Assembly: GCA_910577105.1 (NCBI GenBank)
Contig: CAJTMB010000012.1
Span: 17,182 to 81,181 of the forward strand
Direction: 5' to 3'
DNA length: 64,000 nt
DNA from: an uncultured Lachnospiraceae bacterium
GTDB lineage: Bacteria > Bacillota > Clostridia > Lachnospirales > Lachnospiraceae
The notes beneath the pieces were generated by a model. That model was not told where the DNA came from. It made no database searches and worked only from the letters and a program-made list of their open reading frames with translations. Shown piece after piece: positions 40,287 to 49,447 of this stretch. How positions within the stretch are numbered: the stretch's first letter is position 1; every line of letters starts with the position of its first letter. The position numbers and the translations under genes are program-made.

Positions 40287-41303
40287 ATGATAGTTGTAAT
40301 GAAACCGGGCGCTGCCGAGGAAAATATCAGGGCAGTTGTAACTTATATCGAGCAAAACGGATTAACCGCTCATTTATCCAAGGGTGAGGAGGTCACCATC
40401 ATCGGCATGGTGGGGGACAAATCTCGTCTTTCCACGGAAAACCTTGCCATCTATAAAGATGTAGACCGCATTTTACCCGTTACGGAAAGCTATAAACTTT
40501 CCAACAAGAAATTTCATCCTGATTCCTCTGTCGTAAAAGTAGGCAATACCGTTATTGGTCCTGACAACCTTACCATCATGGCGGGACCCTGTGCAGTGGA
40601 GACCAGAGAACAGCTTTTTGCCATTGCCCATGCCGTCAAAAAAGCCGGGGCCACCATACTGCGCGGCGGCGCATACAAGCCCCGCACATCCCCTTACTCT
40701 TTTCAGGGGTTGGAAGAAGAAGGCCTTCGTTATATGCAGGAAGCCAAAGCAGAAACAGGCCTTTCCACTATCTGCGAGGTTGTAAGCATGGAAGCCATAG
40801 AAGCTGCGGTAAAATATGTGGATATGATTCAAATCGGTGCACGGAATATGCAGAATTTTATCCTGCTGAGGGAAGCAGGCCGTTCCGGTCTGCCCGTTCT
40901 TTTAAAGAGGGGCCTTTCCGCCACCATAGACGAATGGCTGAATGCTGCCGAATACATTATGTCCGAGGGAAATCCCAATGTCGTGCTGTGTGAACGGGGC
41001 ATCCGCACCTTTGAAACGGCAACCCGCAACACACTTGACTTGAGCGCCGTTCCTGTATTAAGGGAAAAAACGCACCTTCCCGTTATTGTAGACCCGTCCC
41101 ATTCCACAGGCGCATACAAATATGTGCCGTCCATGGCAAAAGCAGCCGTCGCAAGCGGCGCTGACGGTTTAATGATTGAAGTACACAATGACCCTGCACA
41201 CGCTCTTTCAGACGGACCGCAGTCACTTACCTTTGAAAAATTTGAAAGCCTGACAAAAGAGCTTGCACCCTTCTGCACCGTAGTGGGAAGAACATTTTTA
41301 TAA
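40287..41303 (+). CDS. aroF: 3-deoxy-7-phosphoheptulonate synthase, type I-beta
   Basis: First enzyme of the shikimate pathway (PEP plus erythrose 4-phosphate). The 338 aa protein has an N-terminal ferredoxin-like regulatory domain (1-70, MIVVMKPGAAEENI) followed by the KDO8P-synthase-like barrel with MAGPCAVETREQ, LRGGAYKPRTSPYSFQG, LLKRGLSATIDEW and VDPSHSTG. The N-terminal domain in this class can mediate feedback by aromatic amino acids. AGGAGG lies 8 bases before this ATG; an ATG 5 bases earlier opens a two-codon frame only. It is cotranscribed with tyrA, 10 bases apart, a set for tyrosine/aromatic supply. Confidence 0.96.
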   Translation: MIVVMKPGAAEENIRAVVTYIEQNGLTAHLSKGEEVTIIGMVGDKSRLSTENLAIYKDVDRILPVTESYKLSNKKFHPDSSVVKVGNTVIGPDNLTIMAGPCAVETREQLFAIAHAVKKAGATILRGGAYKPRTSPYSFQGLEEEGLRYMQEAKAETGLSTICEVVSMEAIEAAVKYVDMIQIGARNMQNFILLREAGRSGLPVLLKRGLSATIDEWLNAAEYIMSEGNPNVVLCERGIRTFETATRNTLDLSAVPVLREKTHLPVIVDPSHSTGAYKYVPSMAKAAVASGADGLMIEVHNDPAHALSDGPQSLTFEKFESLTKELAPFCTVVGRTFL

Positions 41304-41313
41304 GGAGTACAGT

Positions 41314-42405
41314 ATGTCCGGTCTAACCTGCGGCTTTATCGGTCTGGGACTGATTGGCGGTTCTATCGCGAAAGCTTTAAAGACAGCCGATTCTTCCATA
41401 AAAATAATTGCATATGATATCAATCGGGAAACTCTTGCACTCGCCCGTGCCGACGGGATTGCCGACGTGACCGTTTCTTGTATTGACGAAACATTTTCTT
41501 CCTGCGGCTACATTTTTTTGTGCGCGCCGGTTTCCTGCAACGACGAAAACCTGGCTGCCGTAAAAAAAGTGGTATCTCCTTCCTGCATTCTGACAGATGT
41601 AGGAAGCGTGAAAACCACTACGCACAAGTATGTTGCCGCGGCAGGTCTTTCCCGCCAGTTTATCGGCGGACATCCCATGGCGGGCAGCGAACGGATTGGT
41701 TATCAGAACGCCAAAGCGCTTCTCTTGCAGAATGCCTATTACATCCTGACGCCTTCCGTTGAAACCGACACCGGTAAATTGCATGATTTCGAGAATTTAG
41801 TCCGTAAAATGGGCGCTATACCTTTGGTACTATCTTATGAACAGCATGATTTTGTCACCGCCGGGGTCAGCCATCTGCCCCACGTCATAGCTTCCTGTCT
41901 GGTGAACCTTGTGAAGGAATCCGACTCGGAAGACGGTATTATGAAGCTAATTGCTGCCGGGGGATTTAAGGATATCACCCGTATTGCCTCCTCTTCCCCT
42001 GTTATGTGGCAGCAAATCTGCCTGACAAACGGCGATAATATTTCCCATCTGCTCTCGGTATACATTGACATTCTTACAAGAACAAAGAATGCGCTTGACT
42101 GTCGTGATGCGGATGCGCTTTACAAACTGTTTGATTCGGCACGTACTTACCGGGAGTCCTTTATCAACGCTTCCAGCGGTCCCATTAAACGAATCTATGA
42201 CATGACGGTGGATATTGCCGACAAACCGGGGGCTCTTGCCTTTGTTGTTTCTCTTTTGGCAAAGGGCGGCATCAGCATTAAAAACATAGGCATTGTCCAC
42301 AACAGGGAAGCTGCAGAGGGAGCCATGCGGATTGAATTTTATGAAGAAAACGCCATGATACAGGCAAAAAACCTTCTTGGGAAAGAAGGCCTTATAGTAA
42401 AATAA
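41314..42405 (+). CDS. tyrA: prephenate dehydrogenase with ACT domain
   Basis: NAD-dependent oxidation of prephenate to 4-hydroxyphenylpyruvate for tyrosine. N-terminal Rossmann motif GLGLIGGSIAKAL (residues 9-21), the catalytic region GGHPMAGSERIG (about 120-131), then the helical dimerisation domain and a C-terminal ACT domain from about 295 (TVDIADKPGALAFVVSLLA), the usual site of tyrosine feedback. AAGGAG lies 6 bases before the ATG. It forms a two-gene operon with aroF. Confidence 0.96.
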   Translation: MSGLTCGFIGLGLIGGSIAKALKTADSSIKIIAYDINRETLALARADGIADVTVSCIDETFSSCGYIFLCAPVSCNDENLAAVKKVVSPSCILTDVGSVKTTTHKYVAAAGLSRQFIGGHPMAGSERIGYQNAKALLLQNAYYILTPSVETDTGKLHDFENLVRKMGAIPLVLSYEQHDFVTAGVSHLPHVIASCLVNLVKESDSEDGIMKLIAAGGFKDITRIASSSPVMWQQICLTNGDNISHLLSVYIDILTRTKNALDCRDADALYKLFDSARTYRESFINASSGPIKRIYDMTVDIADKPGALAFVVSLLAKGGISIKNIGIVHNREAAEGAMRIEFYEENAMIQAKNLLGKEGLIVK

Positions 42406-42425
42406 GGACGCCTAGGCGTCCTTAT
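42402..42425. terminator. palindromic terminator between tyrA and the vanZ remnant
   Basis: A perfect 24-base palindrome built on AAGGACGCC/GGCGTCCTT overlaps the tyrA stop. T-rich sequence follows on both sides, more clearly on the minus strand (TTATTTT). It probably ends tyrA and also minus-strand transcripts from the PilZ gene. Confidence 0.6.
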
Positions 42426-42630
42426 CCTTATTATTCTTCTCTATTTTCTTACGCCGGACTTTTTCTGCAAGCTGCAAACCCCATCCGGCTAAAAATGTGC
42501 CTGTCATGCCTCCGGCAGTATCCAGAATCACATCTGCCGCGCTTGTCCATCTATACACCAATATGCCCATCATGGCGTATTCCATAAAATGAGCGGCTTT
42601 TCTCAGCGGATGTTCAAAATAACCCGCTAT
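42412..42630 (-). pseudogene. VanZ family remnant
   Basis: An open frame on the minus strand without a start for a full protein. It reads through YFEHPLRKAAHFMEYAMMG and then jumps to SAADVILDTAGGMTGTFL before a charged tail. These match two separated parts of VanZ-like membrane proteins (the K-HF-EY segment and the D-D--G segment). About 50-60 residues between them, including the usual EFHQ-type segment, and the N-terminus are missing. The frame abuts the PilZ stop codon. A short product could start at ATG 42585, but no ribosome site is evident. I read it as a decayed gene with an internal deletion. Confidence 0.6.
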
Positions 42631-42963
42631 TTACTGGTTATCTTCTACCATCTGGTAAACCTCGATTCTTGCAGCATCCATTTCCGGCATTCCCACAAAA
42701 ATCGCGCCATAAGAAATTGTATTTTCCTTTTTCTCGATTCTTACAATCTCCAATATGGCATGCAAAACCTCTTTGGTCCAGATTGTCAGATAAGATTCAT
42801 AGATTGCACCGATGGTCAGCGCCTTGTCACAAGTAAAACCAACCCCTGATTTGGACACGTCCAGCACATCGATACCTACCTCTTCGCTTCCCCCTCCATC
42901 CAGGCGTTTCACCACAATTCTGGATTGAAGCTGTGTTCTCTTCGCTTTTCTTCTCTCCTCCAT
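42631..42963 (-). CDS. PilZ domain protein
   Basis: A 110 aa single-domain PilZ protein, a probable cyclic di-GMP receptor. The two binding motifs are present: RRKAKR near the N-terminus (residues 4-9) and DVSKSGVGF (about 34-42) for the D-S--G loop. No output domain is fused, so it would act by protein contact or by sensing local c-di-GMP. AAAGGTGG precedes the ATG. Its own promoter is upstream, and downstream is only the vanZ remnant. No c-di-GMP synthase or phosphodiesterase is in the window. Confidence 0.85.
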   Translation of the reverse strand: MEERRKAKRTQLQSRIVVKRLDGGGSEEVGIDVLDVSKSGVGFTCDKALTIGAIYESYLTIWTKEVLHAILEIVRIEKKENTISYGAIFVGMPEMDAARIEVYQMVEDNQ

Positions 42964-43034
42964 AAGTCCACCTTTCCCCGGATAATTAACATCCGCTATG
43001 CTTCTCTTTTCCTATGATGTTTATACCCTTAGAC

Positions 43035-43062
43035 AGTATACCAAAAAAGGAATAAATGTAAA
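43035..43062 (-). promoter_or_regulatory. promoter of the PilZ gene
   Basis: Minus-strand TTTACA (43062-43057), a 16-base spacer and TATACT (43040-43035), about 70 bases before the start codon. Each box matches five of six bases. Confidence 0.55.
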
Positions 43063-43095
43063 TGTTGCGTTTTCATAAGTATGTGAAACGACCTT

Positions 43096-44130
43096 TTATT
43101 GAATAAACATCGCATCCCCAAAAGAAAAGAACCGATATTTTTCGGATATGGCTTCCCTGTAAGCATCCAAAACATGTTCCCTGCCTGCCAGCGCGCTCAC
43201 CAGCATAACAAGGGTGGATTCCGGAAGATGGAAATTGGTAATCAGGGCATCCAGCACTTTAAAACGGTAGCCGGGATAGATAAAGATTTCCGTACTGCCG
43301 CTGCCTTCCCGCACCAGTCCGTCCTCTCCTGCGGCGCTCTCCACCGTCCTGCAGCTTGTGGTTCCCACACAGATAATTCTTTTTCCGTTTTTCTTTGCCG
43401 CATTTATTTTTTCAGCTGCTTCTTTTGTTATCTGATAAAACTCCTCATGCATATGATGCTCCAGAATATTATCTGCTTTGACCGGACGGAACGTGCCAAG
43501 CCCTACATGGAGGGTCACATAGGCAATCTCCACGCCTTTTGCTTCTATCTCTCCCAGCAGTTCTTCCGTAAAGTGCAGTCCTGCCGTAGGCGCTGCCGCA
43601 CTTCCCTCATATCTGGCATACACTGTCTGATAACGGTTTTTATCCTGTAATTTATGGGTTATGTATGGCGGAAGGGGCATTTCTCCCAGCCTGTCCAAAA
43701 TTTCCTCAAAGATACCCTCATAGGTAAAATGAATCAGTCTGTTCCCTTCCTCCACGGTTTCCAGCACTCTGGCATGTAAAAATCCGTCCCCAAATACAAG
43801 CAAAGTCCCCGGCTTGCATTTTTTACCGGGCTTTACCAGCGTTTCCCAGATATCATTGTCCTTTCTTTTTAGCAACAGTACCTCAACCGCCGCTCCCGTA
43901 TCCGCTTTCCGTCCCAGAAGCCTTGCCGGGATTACTTTGGTGTTATTTAAAACCAGACAGTCCCCGGGATGCAGATACTGCAATATGTCCTTAAAAACAT
44001 GATGCTTTGTTTTTCCGCTTTCTTTATCCAGCACAAGAAGCCTGGAGGACGAACGGTCCTCCAGGGGGTCCTGCGCAATCAGCTCCTTGGGCAAATCAAA
44101 ATAGAAATCGGATTTCTTCCATTCCGTCAT
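43096..44130 (-). CDS. queA: S-adenosylmethionine:tRNA ribosyltransferase-isomerase
   Basis: Transfers and isomerises the ribosyl moiety of SAM onto 7-aminomethyl-7-deazaguanine in tRNA, making epoxyqueuosine. Typical QueA sequence: FYFDLPKELIAQDPLEDR near the start, LVLNNTKVIPARLLG, SAAAPTAGLHFTEEL, VTLHVGLGTFRPV and the C-terminal ALITNFHLPESTLVMLVSA. At 344 aa it has the normal length. The start at 44130 overlaps the apeA stop as ATGA and has GAAGGGG 10 bases upstream, so it is translationally coupled; an upstream ATG at 44139 is too close to that site. It is the last gene of the pheS-pheT-apeA-queA run. Confidence 0.96.
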   Translation of the reverse strand: MTEWKKSDFYFDLPKELIAQDPLEDRSSSRLLVLDKESGKTKHHVFKDILQYLHPGDCLVLNNTKVIPARLLGRKADTGAAVEVLLLKRKDNDIWETLVKPGKKCKPGTLLVFGDGFLHARVLETVEEGNRLIHFTYEGIFEEILDRLGEMPLPPYITHKLQDKNRYQTVYARYEGSAAAPTAGLHFTEELLGEIEAKGVEIAYVTLHVGLGTFRPVKADNILEHHMHEEFYQITKEAAEKINAAKKNGKRIICVGTTSCRTVESAAGEDGLVREGSGSTEIFIYPGYRFKVLDALITNFHLPESTLVMLVSALAGREHVLDAYREAISEKYRFFSFGDAMFIQ

Positions 44131-45557
44131 GACAAACATGCCCCTTCAATAAATGCCTTGTAGCCGCGGTATGCTTCATAAATATCTGCTTTGCTGGTGG
44201 CTTCCCACGGCGCATGCATATTCAGCACCGCCACACCGCTGTCAATTACATTCATGCCGTACAAAGCCAGAATGTAAGCGATGGTACCACCGCCTCCCAC
44301 ATCCACTTTTCCCAATTCAGCCGTCTGGAACTGTACGCCTTTTTTGTCAAAAATCCCACGGATATGCGCCATATACTCCGCATTGGCATCATTGGAGCCC
44401 GATTTTCCCCTCGCACCCGTAAATTTGTTAAATACCATGCCCCTGCCGAGAAACGCACTGTTCTTCTTTTCAAAATACGTTGCAAAAGAAGGGTCGAACC
44501 CGGCGCTCACATCGGAAGAAAGCATACAGGAACGGGCAAGGCACCTCCTTACATTTAATTCACTGTATTCACCGCAAAGGGCCATCAGTTCTGCAAGGCT
44601 GTTTTCAAAGAATTTTGACTGCATTCCTGTTGCCCCTACGGAACCGACTTCCTCTTTATCCACCAAAATACAGCATACGGTCCTGTCTGTCTTTTTTGTA
44701 TCCAGCATGGCTTTGAGGGAGGTAAAGGCGCATACCCTGTCATCCTGCCCGTACGCTAAAATCATGCTTCTGTCAAAGCCGGCTTCCCTTGCCTTTCCCG
44801 CAGGAACAATCTCAAGCTCGGCGGAAATGAAATCTTCCTCTTCCACGCCATAGGTATGCTTTAATATATCAAGCACGCCTGCCTTAACGGCTTCTTTTGC
44901 TTTCTCTTTCTTTTCGTCTTTCTCCTCTTCAGCTTTCTTTTTCCCGAACAAGAGCGGTTTGTTGCCAACAATAAGGTCAAGGGCTTCTCCTTCGATAACC
45001 TTAGACGCTTTTTTCTCCAACTGTTCAGCTGCCAGATGGATTAACAAATCCGAAATGAAAAATACAGGGTCATCGTCTTCCTCGCCGACATTGATTTCCA
45101 CCGTTGTGCCGTCTTTCTTGACGATAACACCATGGAGGGCGAGGGGAAGGGTCACCCACTGGTATTTCTTGACGCCGCCGTAGTAATGGGTGTCAAGATA
45201 GGCAAAATCCGCATCTTCATATAACGGGTTCTGCTTTACATCGATTCTGGGAGAATCGATGTGGGCTCCCAGAATATTCATACCCTCTGCCAGCGGCTTT
45301 TCTCCCAACTGGTAAATGGCAATGGATTTGTTCATCCATACGGAATAGACTTTGTCACCGGCAGACAGTTCCACGCCTTCCTTTACTGCTTTTTCCAGCT
45401 CCGTATAGCCTTCTTTTTCCAGAATATTCACGATGGTGTCGATGCATTCCCTTTCGGTCTTACCGTTATCCAGAAATTTCCTGTACTCACCGGAGATTTT
45501 CTCCAGCTCTTTTAATTGTTTTGCGTCGTAAGTTTCCCATAAATTTTTATTTTCCAT
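44127..45557 (-). CDS. apeA: M18 family metalloaminopeptidase
   Basis: A cytoplasmic zinc aminopeptidase of 476 aa, with preference for acidic or hydrophobic N-termini in the family. Metal ligands and catalytic residues are in GAHIDSPR, LVDKEEVGSVGATG, SSDVSAGFDP and the final VLNMHAPWE. A Lys/Glu-rich insertion (about 205-225, KKKAEEEKDEKKEKAKE) is a surface loop. It starts 12 bases after pheT with GAAAGGA upstream and ends in a 4-base overlap with queA, so it is part of the same transcript. Confidence 0.93.
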   Translation of the reverse strand: MENKNLWETYDAKQLKELEKISGEYRKFLDNGKTERECIDTIVNILEKEGYTELEKAVKEGVELSAGDKVYSVWMNKSIAIYQLGEKPLAEGMNILGAHIDSPRIDVKQNPLYEDADFAYLDTHYYGGVKKYQWVTLPLALHGVIVKKDGTTVEINVGEEDDDPVFFISDLLIHLAAEQLEKKASKVIEGEALDLIVGNKPLLFGKKKAEEEKDEKKEKAKEAVKAGVLDILKHTYGVEEEDFISAELEIVPAGKAREAGFDRSMILAYGQDDRVCAFTSLKAMLDTKKTDRTVCCILVDKEEVGSVGATGMQSKFFENSLAELMALCGEYSELNVRRCLARSCMLSSDVSAGFDPSFATYFEKKNSAFLGRGMVFNKFTGARGKSGSNDANAEYMAHIRGIFDKKGVQFQTAELGKVDVGGGGTIAYILALYGMNVIDSGVAVLNMHAPWEATSKADIYEAYRGYKAFIEGACLS

Positions 45558-45569
45558 GTTTTTTCCTTT

Positions 45570-47999
45570 CTACTGTCTAAGCTGCGCTCCAAGTTGCTCC
45601 AGTCCGTTCAATATTTTCTTCATTGCACCTGCAATATCCGCTTCTTCCAATGTCCTGTCCTTAGCCCTGAAGGATATGGAGTATGCCATGGATTTATATC
45701 CTTCTTTAATCTGATTGCCCTCATATATGTCAAACAGCCTGTAGGACTCCAAAATCTTTCCACCCCGCTGGTCAATCACGGCTTCAATCTGTCCTGCCAG
45801 CACTTCCTTAGGCACCTCCATGGAAATGTCCCTCATAACAGCAGGATACTTTGCAATGCCCTCATACTTGCGCTCAAAAGTGGCAAATGACAGAATTACG
45901 GGCATATCCAGAACTGCCACATAGGCTTTCGTCCCGATGGAATAGTTGTCACATACTTCGGGATGCACTTCTCCCATAAATCCCACCAATGCATCCTTGT
46001 AAAGGATACCAGCCTGGCGTCCGGGGTGTAAGAAAGGCTTTCCTGCATCCGGGTCATACACTGTCCTTTCAGACATGCCGATGCTCTCAAAAAATTCTTC
46101 TACGACACCTTTTAAGGTATAAAAATCTCCCTCTCCATAGAAGCCTAAGGTAAACTGCATCCTCTCGTCAGGAAGTTCTTCCAGCGGCAGTTTCCGGGGA
46201 ATATAGATATTGCCAAGTTCATACAGGCGCACATCCTTATTCCTTCTGTTATAGTTGGTGGAAAGGCTGGTCAGCATACCGTTTAGGGAAAGCGTTCTCA
46301 TCACGGAAAAATCTTCGCCCAAAGGATTTGCAATGGTAATGGCCTCCCTTGCCTTATCGTCTGCATCCAATAAAAGCTTATCAAATACTTTCGGACTCTC
46401 AAAGGAATAACTCATCCCCTGGGAGAAACCACAGTATTCCGCAATATCCTTTGCTTTCTGCTCCACCCTGAGTTTAAAGGAAAGCTTGCCGGTGGTTGCA
46501 GTGCTTTTCGGAAGGGTTACCGGAATTTTATCATAACCATAGAAACGCGCAACTTCTTCCGCAATATCCGCTCCCCCTGCCAAATCCTGCCGGAAAGAAG
46601 GGATTTCCAGTTCCTTTTCACCTGCCTGGTTTTCCCTAACTTCTATTTCCAGCTTTTTAAAGATGGCAAGCATCTGTTCTTCCGAAACCTGCGTGCCTAA
46701 AAGCGCATTGTACTTATCCGGTTCAAACGGCAGTATTTTAAGCGGTTTAAGCGGTTCACACACATCTACCGTCCCTGCCGCCACTTCCCCGCATCCCAGT
46801 TCTTCTATCAACTGGCAGGCGCGGTCAATGGCTGCTTTTGCATTCCGTGGGTCTAATCCTTTTTCAAATTTTCCGGAAGCGTCGGTACGCAGCCCCAGTC
46901 TCTTTGCCGATTTTCTGATATTAGGTCCGTTAAAAGTTGCTGCTTCAAACAAAACGGTTTTTACATTATCCGTAATTTTAGAGTTTTCACCGCCCATGAT
47001 GCCTGCAATACCGATTTCCTTTTCCGCATCGCAAATCATCAGGATTTCGGAATCCAGCTTTCTCACCTGTCCGTCCAGCGTCTGGAACTCATCCCCATCC
47101 TTGGCACGGCGCACGATAATCTTTTTCCCGGCAATCGTATCCAAATCAAAGGCATGCATCGGCTGTCCAAATTCCTCCATCACATAATTGGTGATATCCA
47201 CCAGGTTGTTGATGGGCCTGATGCCGCTTGCGGCAAGCCTCCTCTGCATCCATTCGGGTGACGGCGCAATCTTAATATTCGTACATACCCTTGCGCAGTA
47301 TCTGCTGCACAAGTCCTTATCCTGCACCTCTACACTGATATAATCCTTAACATCTTCCCCGTTTTCCTTCACCTTTATTACCGGTGGCACAAAAGGCTTT
47401 TCAAAAGTCGCCGCCGCTTCCCGGGCAATCCCCAGCACACTGTAGCAATCTACACGGTTGCTGGTAATCTCATATTCAAATACGGTATCCCTCATGCCGA
47501 GGAGCGCCACCGCATCCTCTCCCGGCACTGCATCCGCCGGCAGGATATAAATACCTTCCTCCGGCGCCCCGGGATACATATCCCTGTCGGAACCCAGCTC
47601 CTCGATGGAACACATCATGCCGTTTGACGGCACGCCGCGCAGCTTTCCTGCTTTAATCTTTATGCCGCCTTCCGGAAGCGGACCGCCGTCATGGCCGCCT
47701 GCCACTCTGCCTCCGTCCAGTACTACAGGCACCTTGTCTCCTTCCTTTACATTGGAAGCGCCTGTCACTATCTGAATTTCTTCTTCTCCCACATTCACCT
47801 GACACACAATCAGTTTTTCCGCATCCGGGTGTTTTTCTATTTTTATTATTTCCCCAACCACGATTTTTTCAAGGTTTTTATCCAGCCTTTCATACCCCTC
47901 AACCTTGGTTCCAGTCAGGGTCATCCTGTCACAGTATTCCTGGTCTGTACAGGTAAGTTCCGGCACATATGCCTTAATCCATGATAATGCTGTATTCAT
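45570..47999 (-). CDS. pheT: phenylalanyl-tRNA synthetase beta subunit
   Basis: The large subunit of the heterotetrameric PheRS, 809 aa. The N-terminal tRNA-binding (EMAP/OB) domain (about 40-155) is followed by the B3/B4 editing domain with GCGEV-like elements, the B5 domain, the catalytic-like core and a C-terminal anticodon-binding FDX-ACB domain (about 715-809, YPAVMRDISMEVPKEV). AAAGGA lies 10 bases before the ATG. It follows pheS by 25 bases and is controlled by the phenylalanine T-box upstream. Confidence 0.97.
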   Translation of the reverse strand: MNTALSWIKAYVPELTCTDQEYCDRMTLTGTKVEGYERLDKNLEKIVVGEIIKIEKHPDAEKLIVCQVNVGEEEIQIVTGASNVKEGDKVPVVLDGGRVAGGHDGGPLPEGGIKIKAGKLRGVPSNGMMCSIEELGSDRDMYPGAPEEGIYILPADAVPGEDAVALLGMRDTVFEYEITSNRVDCYSVLGIAREAAATFEKPFVPPVIKVKENGEDVKDYISVEVQDKDLCSRYCARVCTNIKIAPSPEWMQRRLAASGIRPINNLVDITNYVMEEFGQPMHAFDLDTIAGKKIIVRRAKDGDEFQTLDGQVRKLDSEILMICDAEKEIGIAGIMGGENSKITDNVKTVLFEAATFNGPNIRKSAKRLGLRTDASGKFEKGLDPRNAKAAIDRACQLIEELGCGEVAAGTVDVCEPLKPLKILPFEPDKYNALLGTQVSEEQMLAIFKKLEIEVRENQAGEKELEIPSFRQDLAGGADIAEEVARFYGYDKIPVTLPKSTATTGKLSFKLRVEQKAKDIAEYCGFSQGMSYSFESPKVFDKLLLDADDKAREAITIANPLGEDFSVMRTLSLNGMLTSLSTNYNRRNKDVRLYELGNIYIPRKLPLEELPDERMQFTLGFYGEGDFYTLKGVVEEFFESIGMSERTVYDPDAGKPFLHPGRQAGILYKDALVGFMGEVHPEVCDNYSIGTKAYVAVLDMPVILSFATFERKYEGIAKYPAVMRDISMEVPKEVLAGQIEAVIDQRGGKILESYRLFDIYEGNQIKEGYKSMAYSISFRAKDRTLEEADIAGAMKKILNGLEQLGAQLRQ

Positions 48000-48024
48000 A
48001 ATATATTTCCTTTCTCCAATTAAT

Positions 48025-49044
48025 TTAGAACTGTTTTAAGAAACGGACATCGTTTTCGTATAACAATCTCATGTCATCAATCTCATATTTGAGCAGGGCA
48101 ATCCTTTCCAGACCCATTCCAAATGCAAAACCGGTATACGTTTCGGAATCTATGCCGCTCATTTCCAGTACATGGGGATGTACCATGCCGCATCCTAAAA
48201 TTTCAATCCAGCCGCTTCCCTTGCAGAACCGGCATCCATTGCCGCCGCATTTAAAACAGGTGACATCCATCTCGGCGGAAGGTTCCGTAAACGGGAAATG
48301 ATGCGGCCTGAATTTTACCTTGGTTTCTTCGCCGAACAACTCCCTTGCATACTCGGCAAGTGTTCCTTTCAAATCGGAAAAGGTAATATTTTTGTCCACT
48401 ACCAGTCCTTCCACCTGATGGAAAGACGGGGAATGGGTGGCATCCACTTCGTCGGAGCGGAATACCCTTCCGGGTGCCAGCATACGGATGGGAAGCCTGC
48501 CTTTTTCCATTTCATGTATCTGCGTAGAAGAAGTCTGGGTGCGGAGCAGGATATCGCCGGTAATGTAAAAGGTGTCCTGCTCATCCTTTGCGGGATGGTC
48601 TGCCGGAATATTGAGCGCCTCAAAATTGTAGTAATCCTTTTCCACTTCCGGTCCTTCCACAACTTCATAACCCATGCCCACGAAAATACGTTCCACTTCC
48701 TCAAGCGCAATGGTGCAGGGATGTCTGTGTCCGATAATGTTTTTCTTTGCGGGAAGGGTCACATCAATTACCTCTGCCTTCATTTTTGCTTCCCTGACAG
48801 CCCGCTCCATCTTTTTCATGGCGGCTTCCAGCGACTTTTCGATTTCTTCTCTGGTCTCATTCACCATCTGCCCGATTTTGGGACGCTCCTCCGGAGCTAC
48901 ATCCTTCATGGATTTTAATACCGCCGTCAACTCACCCTTTTTTCCAAGAATATTGACACGGACTTCATTCAGCTTTTCCAACGCATCGCTGGCTGCAATC
49001 TGGGCAAGAGCCTGCTCCCTGATTTTTTCTAACTTCTCTCTCAT
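48025..49044 (-). CDS. pheS: phenylalanyl-tRNA synthetase alpha subunit
   Basis: Catalytic subunit of PheRS, 339 aa. An N-terminal coiled coil (1-85) precedes the class II core with motif 2 (LLRTQTSSTQIHEME and GRVFRSDEVDATHSPSFHQ) and motif 3 (AFGMGLERIALLKY). A CXXC-rich segment (CFKCGGNGCRFCKGSG) is present at about 260. ATG 49044 is chosen with GAGG 6 bases upstream; the ATG four codons earlier has no site. It is the first gene behind the T-box leader, which ends about 120 bases upstream. Confidence 0.97.
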   Translation of the reverse strand: MREKLEKIREQALAQIAASDALEKLNEVRVNILGKKGELTAVLKSMKDVAPEERPKIGQMVNETREEIEKSLEAAMKKMERAVREAKMKAEVIDVTLPAKKNIIGHRHPCTIALEEVERIFVGMGYEVVEGPEVEKDYYNFEALNIPADHPAKDEQDTFYITGDILLRTQTSSTQIHEMEKGRLPIRMLAPGRVFRSDEVDATHSPSFHQVEGLVVDKNITFSDLKGTLAEYARELFGEETKVKFRPHHFPFTEPSAEMDVTCFKCGGNGCRFCKGSGWIEILGCGMVHPHVLEMSGIDSETYTGFAFGMGLERIALLKYEIDDMRLLYENDVRFLKQF

Positions 49045-49163
49045 ACTTATCCTCATTTCTGCGCTGCTTTTTTGCGCATAACAGGTTTGTGCAGGCAGCG
49101 CACAGGCACAAACCCCGCGATTGAAAATTTATACTTTCAATCTTTTTCCTTTCTTTTTTGTTA

Positions 49164-49412
49164 TAAAAAAAGTCCCTTGTCTAAACAAGGGACGAAATAT
49201 ATCCGTGGTACCACCCAATTTCCTGATATTATCAGGCACTCAACCGCTTAACGCGCGTACACGTCCGACCTTACTCTCCAGACAAGGGTTTCACATCGGA
49301 AGCTCAGGTGGGAAATTCACGCATCATCTGCACTTAAGGAAGCTTACAGCCGATGGCTTCCTCTCTCTGTAAGAAAATGAATTGCTACTGACACCTTCAT
49401 GGCTTTTCAACT
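49164..49412 (-). promoter_or_regulatory. T-box leader, phenylalanine specific, of pheS-pheT
   Basis: The minus-strand leader contains the T-box GGGTGGTACCACGG (about 49203-49216) and a terminator hairpin GTCCCTTGT/ACAAGGGAC with seven T (49165-49193). A stem I region carries a specifier loop whose codon reads UUC (49312-49314), as expected for Phe. Uncharged tRNA-Phe would favour the antiterminator and expression of pheST-apeA-queA. It fills most of the 399-base gap upstream of pheS. Confidence 0.93.
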
Positions 49413-49418
49413 AAGCTT

Positions 49419-49447
49419 ATTGTAATAACCTGCCTGTAAAAAGTCAA
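49419..49447 (-). promoter_or_regulatory. promoter of the T-box transcript
   Basis: Minus-strand TTGACT (49447-49442), 17 bases, then TACAAT (49424-49419). The -35 box overlaps the last codons of yihY. Transcription would start near 49412, just before stem I. Confidence 0.8.

Noticed and set aside
42589..42849. Small plus-strand ORF overlapping the PilZ gene
   Set aside because: Antisense to a protein with both c-di-GMP motifs; no supporting signals.
43041..43095. Terminator after queA
   Set aside because: A hairpin with arms CGTTTCACAT and ATGAAAACG can be drawn, but no T-run follows on the minus strand.
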